Assembly: GCA_012934845.2 (NCBI GenBank)
Contig: WNNJ02003668.1
Location: 1-64,000 of the forward strand
Direction: 5' to 3'
Origin: Pomphorhynchus laevis
Lineage: Eukaryota > Acanthocephala > Palaeacanthocephala > Echinorhynchida > Pomphorhynchidae
Length of the DNA: 64,000 nucleotides
Each line of letters starts with the position of its first letter. Position 1 is the first letter of the stretch. Under the pieces are notes generated by a model that ran no database searches, was not told the DNA's origin, and saw only the letters and a list, made by a program, of their open reading frames with translations. This document shows positions 10,706-20,989 of this stretch, one piece after another. A program made the translations under genes and the position numbers.

Positions 10706-11746
10706 TTAACGCACAAGGACGTCGATGAAAGCACGAAAGAAACAGATACGACCGACACCAACTGTGCTCAACTACTAGTACAATGCTTGACACACGACTG
10801 CAGCGTCTGGACTACAATCGCATGCGACAGCAGTAAGTCTAAAGAAGACTTCATTTGCGGCTTTTGTACTAACAAACTCATACGCAACATCTCCCATAAG
10901 AACATATTAACCTCCAACGTGTCCACTCAAACAACTCAAGTCGTTTCTGATATCATTTGTCAACTCACTCATCCTGTAATCACATGCACTTCTAATCAAA
11001 TTTCTTCACTTCCCGACACCCCCGTATCTTCCTTTCTGTCTCGTTTCTCAATAACCTACATCCCTCAATCAAAATCACCTCCACCAACCTCCACAATCCT
11101 TCCACTCATAACCTTTCCTCACATCGCTCACTACCCTCTCTATTATTCAAATCCTGTTTGTCTTCCGCTGTCAAACATATTCCCTTGATATCCTCAAATC
11201 CAAGCTCTACTATCGGGATCTCATCAACTCACATTACTCGTCCTCCTTTACGGAAACTCTTTCCTTCTCACGATCGTTGCGTCATCCGTCACTAATATCA
11301 CTCCTTCCACCTCATTATCTCCACAAGCACGTCTCGACCACGATGTTTCCGCATTCAGATCCATCCTCTCGTATCTTGTTCCTGCGGATAATCCATCATT
11401 TTTCAACAACATCTCTCCTGTCGCATTCATCCGCCTAAATAAATCTTCTCAATCTAATCCATACCAGCCCCCTCTCCTAAAAGTTGTTTTCAAGCATTGC
11501 TCTCACGCGTATTCTGTCCACTCCCAACGATTCAAACTCATGTCCTCTTCAGCCACTCGCATTTTCCCCAATCGCGCTTCTTTTGAAATCGCTCAAATCT
11601 CTTCAGCCCGCATCAAAAAACGCCGTCGCGAGGAAAACGGCGAAACATCAGTCTCCATCCAAAACATAGACGGAAATTTTCAAGTTGTCCACACCCGTCC
11701 AAAAATTCGAATGCGCTCCATCTCTCCTATGTGTCTTCTCCACTAG
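10706..11746 (+). pseudogene. A1 ORF1 remnant: PHD-like finger and RRM-like region
   Basis: The N-terminal part reads QCLTHDCSVW...IACDSSKSKEDFICGFC, a Cys/His pattern like the PHD-type finger found in ORF1 of CR1-like LINEs. A Ser/Thr/Pro-rich linker follows. After a frame change comes DRCVIVTNITPSTS, LDHDVSAFRSIL, AFIRLNKSSQ and PPLLKVVFKH, then KKRRREENGETSVSIQNIDG. This resembles the RRM-like nucleic-acid-binding tail of such ORF1 proteins. The last readable frame stops at 11746, just before ORF2. The ORF likely encoded the RNA-binding particle protein; it is broken here. Confidence 0.65.
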
Positions 11747-14236
11747 ACCATTCGCAACAAAACACGGTTTCGCCTCGGTCTCCTCAACACTAGATCTATT
11801 CTCAATAAATCCGATCTCATCCTCAACTTATTTACTAAGCAAACAATCAATCTCTTCTGCCCCACCGAATCTTGGCACTCCGATTTTGACGAGCTCTCCA
11901 TCCGCCGTCTGATCTCTGCCGGTTGCTCCCTAGTCAAATCCGCCCGCCCCCTCAGCTCATGCCCTTCTAAATTCTCTAATCATGGCGGCATCGTCGCATT
12001 CGCGCGTCACCCCGCGTCTCTTCGCAAAATCAATCCCCCTTTCAGTCCTTGCTCTATTGAATTGCTCACTTGTTGTTATTCAAAACCCGATCACTCTAGA
12101 TCTCGACATTGTATACCGTCCTGGATCATCAGCTCCTACTGCCTTATTTTTTACTGAACTCGCTGACGTCCTTTCTCATAGTTCTTTGTCCTCAATCCCT
12201 TCACTCGTTCTAGGCGACTTCAATATCCGCCTAGGCCGCCCCTCTTCCACGGATTCCCCTGGTTCATAAACATTCTATCCAACTACAATTACAAACTAAT
12301 CTCAACTGCCCTCACACATATACTTGGTGGGGCACTCGACATAATCGCAGTCCCCGATCATTTTGCTGCCTACACCTCACTATCCATCTTTGATCTTGGT
12401 CTATCCGATCACTTTCTCGTCATCCTTGATCTCGCTCACAACCACACCCTTCTCACACACCTACAATACTACGTCGATCTTGAAGAAATCTTGACCTCTT
12501 CCTTCTCCGCTTTGCCATACTCAAATCGTCTCTATCCTATCCAACAATAACATATTCATCTCCTCACGATCTCGCCTTTCTTTTCGAATCTGAACTCACA
12601 TCCATTCTCGATATTCTCTTGCCCTTCATGCCTCACCCACAACGTCGCTTGCACCGTGCCCCATGGTTTGACATCCAGTGCCTACTCTCAAAGCGTCGAC
12701 TCCATCATGCTTTTCGAGTATATCACCGCTCTCTCAGACGTGATTTCCGCTCGATCACTCCGTGTTTCCGTGATTCCTATCTTGCTCATGGGCGGGCTCA
12801 TCTCCACCTACTAAGTACCAAATGCAACTCCTTTTGGCAGCATAAAATCATCACTTCATTCAACACTAAGACTCTATGGAATACTTTTAAGTCAATCCTT
12901 ATTCGCTCCTCTCCGCCGTGCAACATCAATCCCCATGATTATTCGTCATTTTTCCAGAGCAAAGTATCCATGTTGCTCTCTCTCACACCCCGTTTCCATC
13001 CTATCCCACTCGGCCCCGCCTAGCCACATTCTCCCGGAACTCTTTCATCTTCTCCCTGTTTCACATTCCGAAGTCTCATCTGTTCTCATATCCTTGCCCA
13101 GCAAAACATCACCTGCCGATCCCCTGCCTACCCCATACTTAAATCCATATGCTCATCGATATCCCCTTTTCTCACAACCTTGTTTAACTCGTCCGTCTGC
13201 AGTCGTATCTTCCCTTCACACTGGAAATTCGCCATCATTCGTCACATCCTTAAGAAACAATCGCTCGACCCCTCCCTTCCTTCTAGCTATCGCCCCATTT
13301 CACTACTCCCTACTCTTTCTAAGCTCTTAGAACGCCTCATCTTAATACAGATCAACGATTATCTCTCCTCATATAATCTGTACCCTCCTTTCCAATCCGC
13401 TTTCCGCTCTAATCACTACACAGAAATCGCCTGCATGAAAGTTTACAACGACTTACTCATTTTACGAGACAAGGCTCTATATAGTGTTCTCATCTACCTT
13501 GACCTCTCCTCCGCCTTCGACATTGTCGACCACTCCGTCCTCCTTTCTCGCCTACGTTATGATTACGGCTTTTCTTCTTCCTCCGTAGCATGGTTTGCCT
13601 CATATCTATCCAACCGTTCCTTTCGCGTCTGTTCTCATTCATCATCCTGATAATGATCACCTTTCCCTTAAACCCTTCGTCCGTGACAAGGTCTGCTCGT
13701 CTAACTTAATTCTCCGTGACATTCGCCGTATCCGCTCACTTATCGACTTCCGTTCTTGTATGTATCTTCTTTCATCGCTTCTTTTCCCTAAAATCGATTA
13801 CTGCCTTAGCCTTTTAGCCAATTCTCCAAAATCCATCATCCTACCACTACAACGCGTAATCAACTCGGCCGTTCGAGTGCTCTTTCGTCTCCGTCGCTTC
13901 GACCACATATCCACATATCTTGCCCAACTCTCCTGGCCCACCATCCACATCTGCATCAAACTCCGCCTTCTTCTCGTAACTTTTCGTCTCATCGCTGTTG
14001 GCTCCCCATCGTTCATTAACCTTTCTTTCTTAAACGACACTCACCCCACCTCGCTATCGCTGCGTTCCCGTCATACCCTCTTACTCCACGTTCCCAATTA
14101 CTCCAACAACTATGGTCTCCGATCCTTCCTCGTCGCCGCCTCACTCGCCTGGAATCAACTCCCTCTCGACGTCCACCGCGCTCCTTCCTTTATCACATTC
14201 AAACACCTTCTCCGTTCAAACTTTCTCGACACGTGA
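11746..14236 (+). pseudogene. A1 ORF2 remnant: AP endonuclease and reverse transcriptase
   Basis: Endonuclease signals in order: FRLGLLNTRSILNKSDL, SNHGGIVAFARHP, IPSLVLGDFNIRLGR (GDFN metal/DNA site), THILGGALDII and FDLGLSDHFLVI (SDH catalytic motif). The RT part has WKFAIIRHILKKQSLD, SSYRPISLLPTLSKLLERL, FQSAFRSNHYTEIA and VLIYLDLSSAFDIVDHSVLL (first catalytic Asp), then a jump past the YADD region. The tail reads NSPKSIILPLQRVINSAVRV and NYGLRSFLVAASLAWNQLPL, ending HLLRSNFLDT. Several frame changes occur. The AP-endonuclease plus RT layout and the LSSAFDxVDHSxL block are typical of the CR1/L2 group. Confidence 0.85.
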
Positions 14237-14266
14237 ATTTCATTTTTGTTTTATTGTGGTATGTAA

Positions 14267-14282
14267 GCGTGCGCTGGCACGC
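14267..14282 (+). promoter_or_regulatory. 3'-terminal hairpin of LINE A1
   Basis: GCGTGC-GCTG-GCACGC, a perfect 6-bp stem with a 4-nt loop, followed by ATTTGCCAC and an AAATAAAT end. The same structure lies at 44631-44647, 44822-44837, 47252-47268 (inverted), 29676-29692 (inverted) and 50908-50923. In LINEs such 3' stem-loops can be where the encoded RT recognises its RNA; that role is inferred here. Confidence 0.8.
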
Positions 14283-14320
14283 ATTTGCCACTTCAAATAA
14301 ATCTTTTTTAATCAACATTA

Positions 14321-14610
14321 GGTTTTGGATAGAAATCTTAAAAATCTTAAGTGTTAGTCATCAACAAGAACTTTAGAGATCGAATGTACTTAATTAAGAA
14401 ATTATTTGAATCAAGTATACCATGATCCCAAAGAAAGCAGAGGCGGCCTATGAATTTATGTACGAATAGCCAAACAGCAGGTATAAGTAGAATAGAGCGA
14501 GTGTTAAGAATTCAAAGGCGAAGTGTAGAATTGTCGCTTTTGTAGGCTCAAGTATTATATATAGCGATTTTTCGCAATAACAATATATATGAAAATATTT
14601 ATATATAATT
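14321..14610. other. Spacer, no gene seen
   Basis: Mixed sequence. The open frames here overlap the tandem repeat that follows and have no recognisable protein features. Confidence 0.4.
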
Positions 14611-15366
14611 GTAAATGTTGCCAAAAACCGGAGTTCGATTACAAGTAGAGCAGGCTTCCGTATCACTCATAGACGAGCTGATGGTAGCCGGCAGCGCTCA
14701 TCAGTAGGTGAACTACCATCAGTTGATTCGGCTGCCTTGTGATATATTAAATAGGCATTTCCGAGAATTTGCTAACGTGGTAGCATGGGCATAGCCTCTT
14801 TAAACTAACCATGTGCTTTCATGACCATCCTAATTTTATTCGGCGGGAATTTCACTTGCTGTCGTTGCTTGCTTTCTCACAGGATCCTTTGGAGGATACA
14901 TTTTTATAATTTTATATCTGGATGTGTTAAACTGTGCTCCGGGAGCTAATAAGCTTCAGTTTCATAATTGTAGATGTTGCCAAAAACCGGAGTTCGATTA
15001 CAAGTAGAGCAGACTTCCTTATCACTCCTAGACGAGCTGATGGTAGCCGGCAGCACTCATCAGTAGGGTGAACTACCATCAGTCGTTTCGGCTGCCTTGT
15101 GATATATTAAGAAGGCATCTCCAAGAATTTGCTTACGTAGTAGCATGGGCCTTACCTCTTGAAACTAACCATGTGCTTTCCGGACCATCCTAATTTTATT
15201 CGGCAGGAATTTTACTTGCTGTCGTTGCTTGCTTTCTCACAGGATCCTTTGGAGGAAACATTTTTATAATTTTATATCTGACTGTGTTAAATTGTGCCCC
15301 GGGAGCTAATAAGCTTAAGTTTCATAATTGTAGATGTTGCCAAAAACCGGAGTTCGATTACAAATA
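14611..15366 (+). repeat. Tandem repeat, two 359/360-bp units plus partial third
   Basis: Unit 1 at 14611-14969, unit 2 at 14970-15329, partial unit 15330-15366, over 90% alike by eye. Each starts TGTTGCCAAAAACCGGAGTT and contains a perfect 10-bp stem CTGATGGTAG...CTACCATCAG around a CCGGCAGC-rich loop. A later TTTGCTTTCTCACAGGATCC tract and a GGGAGCTAATAAGCTT end complete the unit. No protein is encoded. The GGAGTTCGATTAC string faintly resembles a pol III B box, but no A box was found. Identity unknown. Confidence 0.85.
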
Positions 15367-15440
15367 GTAATGGAAGTCTACTCTACTTTTAATCGAACTC
15401 CGGTTTTTGGCAACATCTACAATTTTAAAACTTAAGCTTA
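15310..15440. repeat. Long foldback at end of the tandem repeat
   Basis: The end of unit 2 and the partial unit 3 (15310-15366) are followed after about 14 nt by their reverse complement (about 15381-15440), giving arms of about 57-60 bp. The last unit has been copied back in inverted order. Confidence 0.85.
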
Positions 15441-16868
15441 TATATATCGAGAGAGGAACATTGGTCGTAATCAAATCTTTGATGAAAATTTCTTTTCAAT
15501 ATTCTTTAATCTTTGATGGCTTATATTTTATAAGCCATCATTTCCGAATCCAAAAATGTCGATCAATCAAGAACAACAATTGTTTTTGCATTTAATAAAC
15601 CAAATAACCTACAAATTTAAGTTATACAGCAATATCTTCATTGGCATTCTTATCTTATCCCTCACTGCTTTCATTGCAATTTCTCATCAAATCCCCATTT
15701 TCCCTCAAATGGCTAATTTATATTTATTAATTCTTCATAAAATATATTTTAATATAGACCTGGTGAAATGTTTTTAATATAAGTTTGGTAATCCTTATTA
15801 AATGAGTCTATGACGAGCTCTGTTGCAGTGTATTCTTTACTTTACTCTTAGTAAATACTTTACTCTTCTCCGGAATATATAAAAAGTCAGATTAAAATTT
15901 ATTAGTTTATATATGTAGTTCTTATATGTAGCACTAGCTTCGTTGTTACATGCTTACAACCCCTTCCCCTTTCTGGAAGCAATGGACAATTTACCAAAAC
16001 TATTTTATTAATTATTTTTTAATGACTAGTGGTGAAACTTTTGAGCGGTGCTCGTGATGTTATCAAAACAATAATGTAAAGTATGAGATTAAATATTTGC
16101 GAACATCTACACGATTGAATGAACAGATATTTATTTGAGCAATTCATTTATAAACAAAAATGTTGATCAATTAAAATAACTGGAATTAATTAGATATTAT
16201 AAAAGTTATACACAAATAGAACATATATATCACTACCTTTTTTGCCATCTTCATCCTATTCCCTATTTTCACTTAAATGACTAATTTACTTAAATTTATT
16301 AATTTCTTATATGTGGTTTTATTGTTTACAAGATCATGTGTTCAAAGTTATATATATAACTACCTTTATTGCAATGCCGCTCATATCTACTCAAATGACT
16401 AATTTAGACTTATTAATTTCTTAGTTATTAATAAATATTAATAACATCTTAAGTAATTTATATAGGATCTTAAAGTTCCATGTAACAATTTAAAAAATGT
16501 TATAATTTCTTAAAAATGCATTTTTATTTTTAAATAATAAGTTTAATTATATTAGCCAAAACTTCTAAATAGAAGACAAGTCGTTTACTTGATGTACTCT
16601 CGTAAAATTATCGAGATTGAAGTTATGATGAATATATAAAAATCAAATATTTTAACAAAAAAAGTCATTTAAATGTGGAATTACTCAAAATTGTGACATC
16701 GTAAAGCCTATATATTGTATTATTTCTGAATTATTCGTCGTGTTTTAGTTATACAATAATCTACAACATTTAGTTTGAATAATTTAAACAATTTTAAATA
16801 TACTTCTTGTATATTGATTATTTATGCTTTAACGGAATCAAGAAAAATAATAGATTTATTTAAAAGAT
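15441..16868. repeat. AT-rich region with diverged repeats and a hairpin
   Basis: A perfect hairpin lies at 15514-15540 (TGATGGCTTATA, 3-nt loop, complement). An approximately 190-bp segment at 15540-15745 is repeated, diverged, at 16140-16315, and its end again at 16340-16430 (shared CTCAAATGRCTAATTTA). A 73-codon open frame at 15556-15777 lies in the first copy and has no recognisable domain. No gene is supported. Confidence 0.5.
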
Positions 16869-16900
16869 GATATTTCGATAGCAACATACACCACCTTCAG
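16869..16900 (-). ncRNA. Hammerhead-like core motif (inverted)
   Basis: The minus strand reads CTGAAGGTGGTG...ATCGAAATATC, the spaced CTGA(N)GR...CGAAA pattern of hammerhead ribozyme cores seen at the ends of Penelope-like elements. A stable stem II is not obvious, so activity is unproven. Confidence 0.3.
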
Positions 16901-17318
16901 ATTTTCTTTTTAAATTATTAAGATTATATCATAGTGTGCGAATAAAACTTTTGATCTAGAAGATATGTCTCCTAACCTATTTGCTTTATATTTTCTCACT
17001 TTCCCTAAGCAATTATTGACTTGTATGCGCACATCATCTGATTATTAATTTGTCCGTTTTGAACACAAACCCTAATCCCTTGATATCGGAAGCTGTAACT
17101 GATAGAAACTGCTACGGAAGCAGCTTATACATCTTCAGAAACAATTAGAAATAAAGATGAGATTTCCAATTGGCCAGGACTAGTACTTGAGTAGCATGTG
17201 ATTTTTTCAAAAGTTTTATTTCTTACCGGAATGGCAACTGTAAAAGATAAACATACGTTTAAAGATTCATAAGCAATAATAGTTTTAATTATTTTGAGTT
17301 TTGTATTTTCTTTACCAC
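16901..17318. other. Gene-free stretch between hammerhead-like motifs
   Basis: Mixed AT-rich sequence flanked by two hammerhead-like motifs in opposite orientation. No protein recognised. Confidence 0.4.
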
Positions 17319-17352
17319 CTGATGATTCTGATGGTGATAAGCGAAATATTGC
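17319..17352 (+). ncRNA. Hammerhead-like core motif
   Basis: CTGATGA...AAGCGAAATATTGC matches the CUGAUGA plus (C)GAAA core elements in the right order and spacing for a small hammerhead. The intervening bases pair only weakly as stem II. Confidence 0.35.
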
Positions 17353-17414
17353 AAAGTTGCCTCAATAAATCGTTTTTATTTCATCTACTTGTTTTCATTG
17401 AATTGCCGAATATA

Positions 17415-17640
17415 GCCTTGTATTAGAATAAGATACACTATATAATAAAATTTAATTATGGAAATACGTCATTAGCATGTATTTTGCTCCGCTGCTATGT
17501 TGGGTTAAGGAATAGGGTTCCAAAATTTGATAACTTAACAGTTCTTTATGATGACTTCTAATCCTCATTCTGATACGCTGTATATTATCAATAAGTTAAT
17601 TCATAAAAATTGATTTTTATTAATTTTAATTATAAATTCT
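17415..17640 (+). repeat. Dispersed repeat R, copy 1
   Basis: Shares with 18340-18480 and 54890-55125 an ordered series of blocks: a TTGTATTWGAATA block, GAAATACGTCATTA, a CCCCGCTRCTATRTTGGGTT-like block and TCTAATCCT..ATTCTGATAC. The series ends with TCAATTCATAAAAATTG. At 54775 and 18240 it follows the tail of the YIDD RT, so R is probably that element's 3' untranslated region. Confidence 0.7.
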
Positions 17641-17734
17641 ATCGTTATATAAATATAAATTGTATAACACCTTATATAATTATTTATTATTTTTAATTAT
17701 TTATTTTTAATTTTAATTTATAAATAATAAAATA

Positions 17735-18170
17735 TACGTAAAATCAGTTTTCTGATCTGTTTGTTCTGCTGACAAGTTATTATTGACCTGTGGACTTTGT
17801 TTTCCCGGTAATATAATCTCTGTCAGCATAGAACATAAGTATATTAATAGAACACATATATACAGAATATAACATTTATACATATTTTCGAAATATAAGA
17901 TTAATTAAGTAATTAATTAATTAAAATGCAGAATTTTAATTATAACATCTAGCAGAAATACTGAATCAATGTATTCTTGAACAACATTATTTTTCGGTTA
18001 TTATGTTATGTTTATTTTATAATTATATTAAATACGTAGGCTCAGTTTTCTGATCTGTTTGTTCTGCTGACAAGTTATTATTGACCTGTGGACTTTGTTT
18101 TCCCGGTAATATAACCTTTGCAGAAATACTGAATTAATGTATTCTTGAACAACATTATTTTTCGGTTAAT
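17735..18170 (+). repeat. Duplicated AT-rich element end
   Basis: TCAGTTTTCTGATCTGTTTG through TTTTCCCGGTAATATAA occurs at 17744-17816 and 18042-18114. A second block, GCAGAAATACTGAATYAATG through TTTTTCGGTTA, occurs at 17952-18000 and 18120-18168. The upstream part of each resembles the end of the AT-rich repeat (ATTAAATACGTAGRCTCAGT). This is a diverged duplication; no gene. Confidence 0.75.
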
Positions 18171-18219
18171 TTTCAAGCAAGTTTGATGATTATTTTCTTT
18201 TTCTTATAATGGAGAGGTA

Positions 18220-18345
18220 TAAATCAACAAAATATTATTAAAATATTAAATTAACAATATATAAATCAACAGAATATTATTAAAAATAAATTTAAACTAT
18301 TAAGTGAAAAATATTTATGAAATTTTACGAATTTTTGAAATTTTT
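18220..18345 (+). pseudogene. YIDD reverse transcriptase tail remnant
   Basis: ATATAAATCAACAGAATATTATTAAAAATAAATTTAAA encodes the INQ-NIIKNKFK-like end of the RT in degraded form and is followed at once by repeat R (ATGGATGGATAATAAACAAT). Confidence 0.45.
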
Positions 18346-18660
18346 ATGGATGGATAATAAACAATATACTTTGTATTAGAATAAAATACTTGATAATCAA
18401 ATTTCGTCAAAGGAAATACGTCATTACATGTATTTAGCCCCGCAGCTATACTGGGTCGATGAATAAGGGTCAAAATTTTATAAGGGCTGAAACCTGATCG
18501 ATGAATAAGGGTCAAAATCTTATAAGGGCCGAAACCTGGTCGATGAATAAGGGTCAAAATCTTATAAGGGCCGAAACCTGGTCGATGAATAAGGGTCAAA
18601 ATGTTATAAGGGCCGAAACCTGGTCGATGAATAATAAACAATATGATTTGTATTATAAAA
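18346..18660 (+). repeat. Dispersed repeat R, copy 2, carrying a minisatellite
   Basis: Starts as repeat R (TTTGTATTAGAATAAAATAC), then after GCTATACTGGGT enters a 42-bp tandem array. It leaves the array into GATGAATAATAAACAATATG, a return to the start of R. Confidence 0.7.
18457..18637 (+). repeat. 42-bp minisatellite, about 4.3 units
   Basis: Units start at 18457, 18499, 18541, 18583 and 18625 (partial). The consensus holds CGATGAATAAGGGTCAAAAT and CTTATAAGGGCCGAAACCTG. The period is a multiple of three, so both strands show spurious open frames of 14-residue repeats (MNKGQNLIRAETWS on plus). These are not taken as genes. Confidence 0.95.
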
Positions 18661-18765
18661 AGATGAACTATATCATAGGTGGGGAACCTTTAGAACTTAA
18701 ATAATTTTAAACTCTCAAAGCGGATTCTAATAAAAATATTACAATTATGAAATCATTTTTTGTAG

Positions 18766-19539
18766 ATGGCGATGAATACGATACGTGTACTTGTAACAGG
18801 TGGCAATTCTGGACTTGGCCTAGCAACATGCAAGCACTTTATTGCAAAGGGAGCAAGAGTGGCTTCATTAGATATTGCTCAATCATGCACAACAGACATT
18901 ACCCCGAATCTTTATCTGCAAGCAGATGTCAGTAAAGAAAATGAGATAAAGACCGCAATGGATCGTGTACATAAAGAATTTAACGGCAAACTTGATCTTT
19001 TGGTAAATTGTGCTGGTGTGTCATGTGTTTATCTTACATACAACCACGATAAAAAACAGATTCATAGTCTAGATGAGTTTCAGCGTATCATTAATGTAAA
19101 TGTAACAGGGACATTTAATGTAATTCGTCTTGCTTGCAGCTTGCTAGCCAAGCCGCAAGCTAAAGCAAATGAAGAACATGAAGATTCCAATAGCTCTTTA
19201 ATTATCATGACCAGTAGCATATTAGCGTTTGACGGTACAATGGGGCAGGTTGCTTATTCCGCCAGTAAGGGTGCTATCAGGAGCATGACCCTACCACTTG
19301 CGAGAGAGTTAGCTTCAGTTGGAATTCGAGTTTGTACCATAGCTCCTGGAGTAATGCAAACACCCATGCTTAATGTCGCTCCAGAGAAAGCAATTGATAT
19401 CCTTTTAAAAATAACTCCTTTTCCGAAAAGGTTCGGAAAACCGGTGGAATATGCAATGCTAGTCGATTCTATATATAACAACCAGTTTATCAATGGAACA
19501 ACCGTTCGAATCGATGGTGCTTTGCGAATGCAATCATAA
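18766..19539 (+). CDS. HSD17B10: 3-hydroxyacyl-CoA dehydrogenase type 2-like (17-beta-HSD10) SDR
   Basis: 257-residue short-chain dehydrogenase, the usual length for HSD17B10 (about 255-261). It shows TGGNSGLG (residues 11-18, cofactor loop) and LD with Asp36 after the second strand, which favours NAD over NADP. It also has NCAG (81-84), Asn112, Ser151 in MTSS, and YSASK with Tyr164 and Lys168 as the catalytic pair. The DIAP-like PGVMQTPML segment and the C-terminal IDGALRM are family hallmarks. In animals this mitochondrial enzyme oxidises short branched acyl-CoAs and steroids and serves as a subunit of mitochondrial RNase P; those roles are inferred by family. The ATG at 18766 is chosen because it precedes the cofactor loop by the family distance; another lies at 18772. 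TTTTTTGTAG just before it looks like a splice acceptor, so a 5'UTR intron is possible. No coding intron is present. It stands alone among repeats and could be a retrocopy. Confidence 0.92.
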   Translation: MAMNTIRVLVTGGNSGLGLATCKHFIAKGARVASLDIAQSCTTDITPNLYLQADVSKENEIKTAMDRVHKEFNGKLDLLVNCAGVSCVYLTYNHDKKQIHSLDEFQRIINVNVTGTFNVIRLACSLLAKPQAKANEEHEDSNSSLIIMTSSILAFDGTMGQVAYSASKGAIRSMTLPLARELASVGIRVCTIAPGVMQTPMLNVAPEKAIDILLKITPFPKRFGKPVEYAMLVDSIYNNQFINGTTVRIDGALRMQS

Positions 19540-19744
19540 ACAATTGTTTCGGCTCATTTTCTGCCATTATTATTTGTTCACTGCTAGTTCATTTTGATCA
19601 AACATTTCACAAAAACATTTGTTCGGTTTACTTGATGCTTTATAATCGATTGTTTAAATATAATTACTACAACCTAATATGAAAATACTTGTTTGGATAA
19701 TTTCAGATTTATTCATGGATCCAATTATTTATTGACCTGTTAAA

Positions 19745-19918
19745 ATGAGCAAACAAGTAAGTGAAAGTGCGTGCGGTGCTTCAAAGGTTAACGTTTCTCC
19801 TGGAAAATGGAAGAACTTAGGTATTTTTCAGATTTCCTGTTCTAACAACGACCCGAAGGTGAGTGATTTAACTTATGATAGTCAAGTGGGTGCAGGGGTC
19901 CTTCCCCCAATCCCCTAA
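19745..19918 (+). pseudogene. LINE E ORF1 N-terminal segment
   Basis: 57 codons open from ATG: MSKQVSESACGASKVNVSPG...VGAGVLPPIP, then a stop. It sits where the start of the LINE ORF1 is expected, 465 bp upstream of the zinc knuckles, and intervening frames are broken. The assignment rests on position only. Confidence 0.4.
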
Positions 19919-20383
19919 CTCAAAAATTTGTTAATAATCAAATTATCTGGTCCTACTCAACGACACAATATGTTTAACATATTCTTAAGAAGTTTCGTGG
20001 AAAATTTCAAAAACCGTATTATATTTAATGCTGTAAAATACTTTGAAACTGAGATTAGGATTTCTTTTTTACATCTGATCTGGCGAAAGATTACGAATCA
20101 TTTTTCAATAAAAATTTATCTCATTTAGATTCTATTCAATATAAGCCTATTATGGCCTCTGTTAAGATCACTAATCTGCCTCCACAACTGGAGGATAAGA
20201 CATCGTATCCCTGAAATTAATTCACAAAATCTCACATTTGAAACCGCTTAAGGGAAGGACGGTCTACCCCTTCCCATTGCATTTTGCTCGGCATCCATAG
20301 AAGCATCCGAGACACTGTCTAAGTCCTCGTGCAACCCTTTTTTTGGGTACAACCTGAAATTTCAACATCTAAACTCTGATGAT

Positions 20384-20599
20384 TTGACATTTCCCCACTG
20401 TAATTCCTGCCTCAAGTGGGGACATCGGGGCTCTAACTGTAAAGCTATAAGAATTTGTGATGTTTGCGGTCTACATAGTTGTACCCATGCTGCTGGCGTG
20501 AAGTGTGATTCACTCCTGAAATGTTCGAACTGTTGGCGAGGCCATCCCGCTTGGTCCCGTAAATATGATGATTTCAAAAAATACAGAGATAGATTCTGA
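20384..20599 (+). pseudogene. LINE E ORF1: three CCHC-type zinc knuckles
   Basis: The frame carries CNSCLKWGHRGSNCK, CDVCGLHSCTHAAGVKC and CSNCWRGHPAWSRK, the last lacking its final Cys. A run of three knuckles is typical of the nucleic-acid-binding ORF1 of I, Jockey and R1 LINEs. The open frame also extends upstream without a start (FFGYNLKFQHLNSDDLTFPH), so 20384 is not a true start. Confidence 0.8.
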
Positions 20600-20989
20600 T
20601 ATTCTTCCCAAGTGAAAATAGAGACTGCTAGTTTATCTGTAAGTTCCTCAAGGATATCCGACAAGGACATCATCCGGCTCTTTCACTTGCAAAATCAATG
20701 AATACTAAAACAGATTGAGAATTTAATCATTAAGAAATTTTCTCTCATGTAAACAGCACCTGAAATTGTCAGACCTATCGCCATGGCCGAATCTAAGAAG
20801 CGGGGGGCATCAGCTCATACCGCACCACCAATCAAAAGAGAGGAGATTACTGAAGGCGAAAGGCATGACCTCATCGGGATATGAAGATATTTCTCGTGGG
20901 CAAGTGCCCACCTTGGATAGTGCTAGTGGCAGGAAGGATAACCCTTCCGTCCCCGACTCCGTCTAGGGCTATGGCAATCCCACCCAGCT

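Larger units (their letters stand above)
10475..14320 (+). mobile_element. LINE family A, subfamily A1, nearly full-length copy
   Basis: Non-LTR retrotransposon in the CR1/L2 style: 5' tandem monomers (10555-10691), ORF1 (to 11746), ORF2 with endonuclease and reverse transcriptase (about 11746-14236), then a 3' hairpin and an AAATAAATC tail. Its pyrimidine-rich plus strand differs sharply from the AT-rich flanks. Both ORFs are broken by frame changes. The RT core is missing: the protein goes from SNRSFRVCSHSS straight to NDHLSLKPFVRDK, while the A2 copy has over 100 residues between these, including YADD. It is therefore an inactive relic. Other A1 pieces lie at 23283, 26764, 33286, 39700/44692 and 50640. 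Confidence 0.9.

Noticed and set aside
11248-11430. Minus-strand open frames opposite LINE family A ORFs (also 13798, 41089, 42918, 43833)
   Set aside because: Shadows of the pyrimidine-rich plus-strand LINE coding sequence, with no motifs of their own.
14620-14640. pol III B-box-like GGAGTTCGATTAC suggesting a tRNA-derived SINE
   Set aside because: No A box at the right distance and no cloverleaf; the long tandem unit does not look like a SINE.
15556-15777. 73-codon frame with a hydrophobic centre
   Set aside because: It lies in a repeat whose second copy (16140) does not keep the frame.
18315-18704. Open frames on both strands with repeated peptides
   Set aside because: They are produced by a 42-bp minisatellite whose period is a multiple of three; no start context, no domain.
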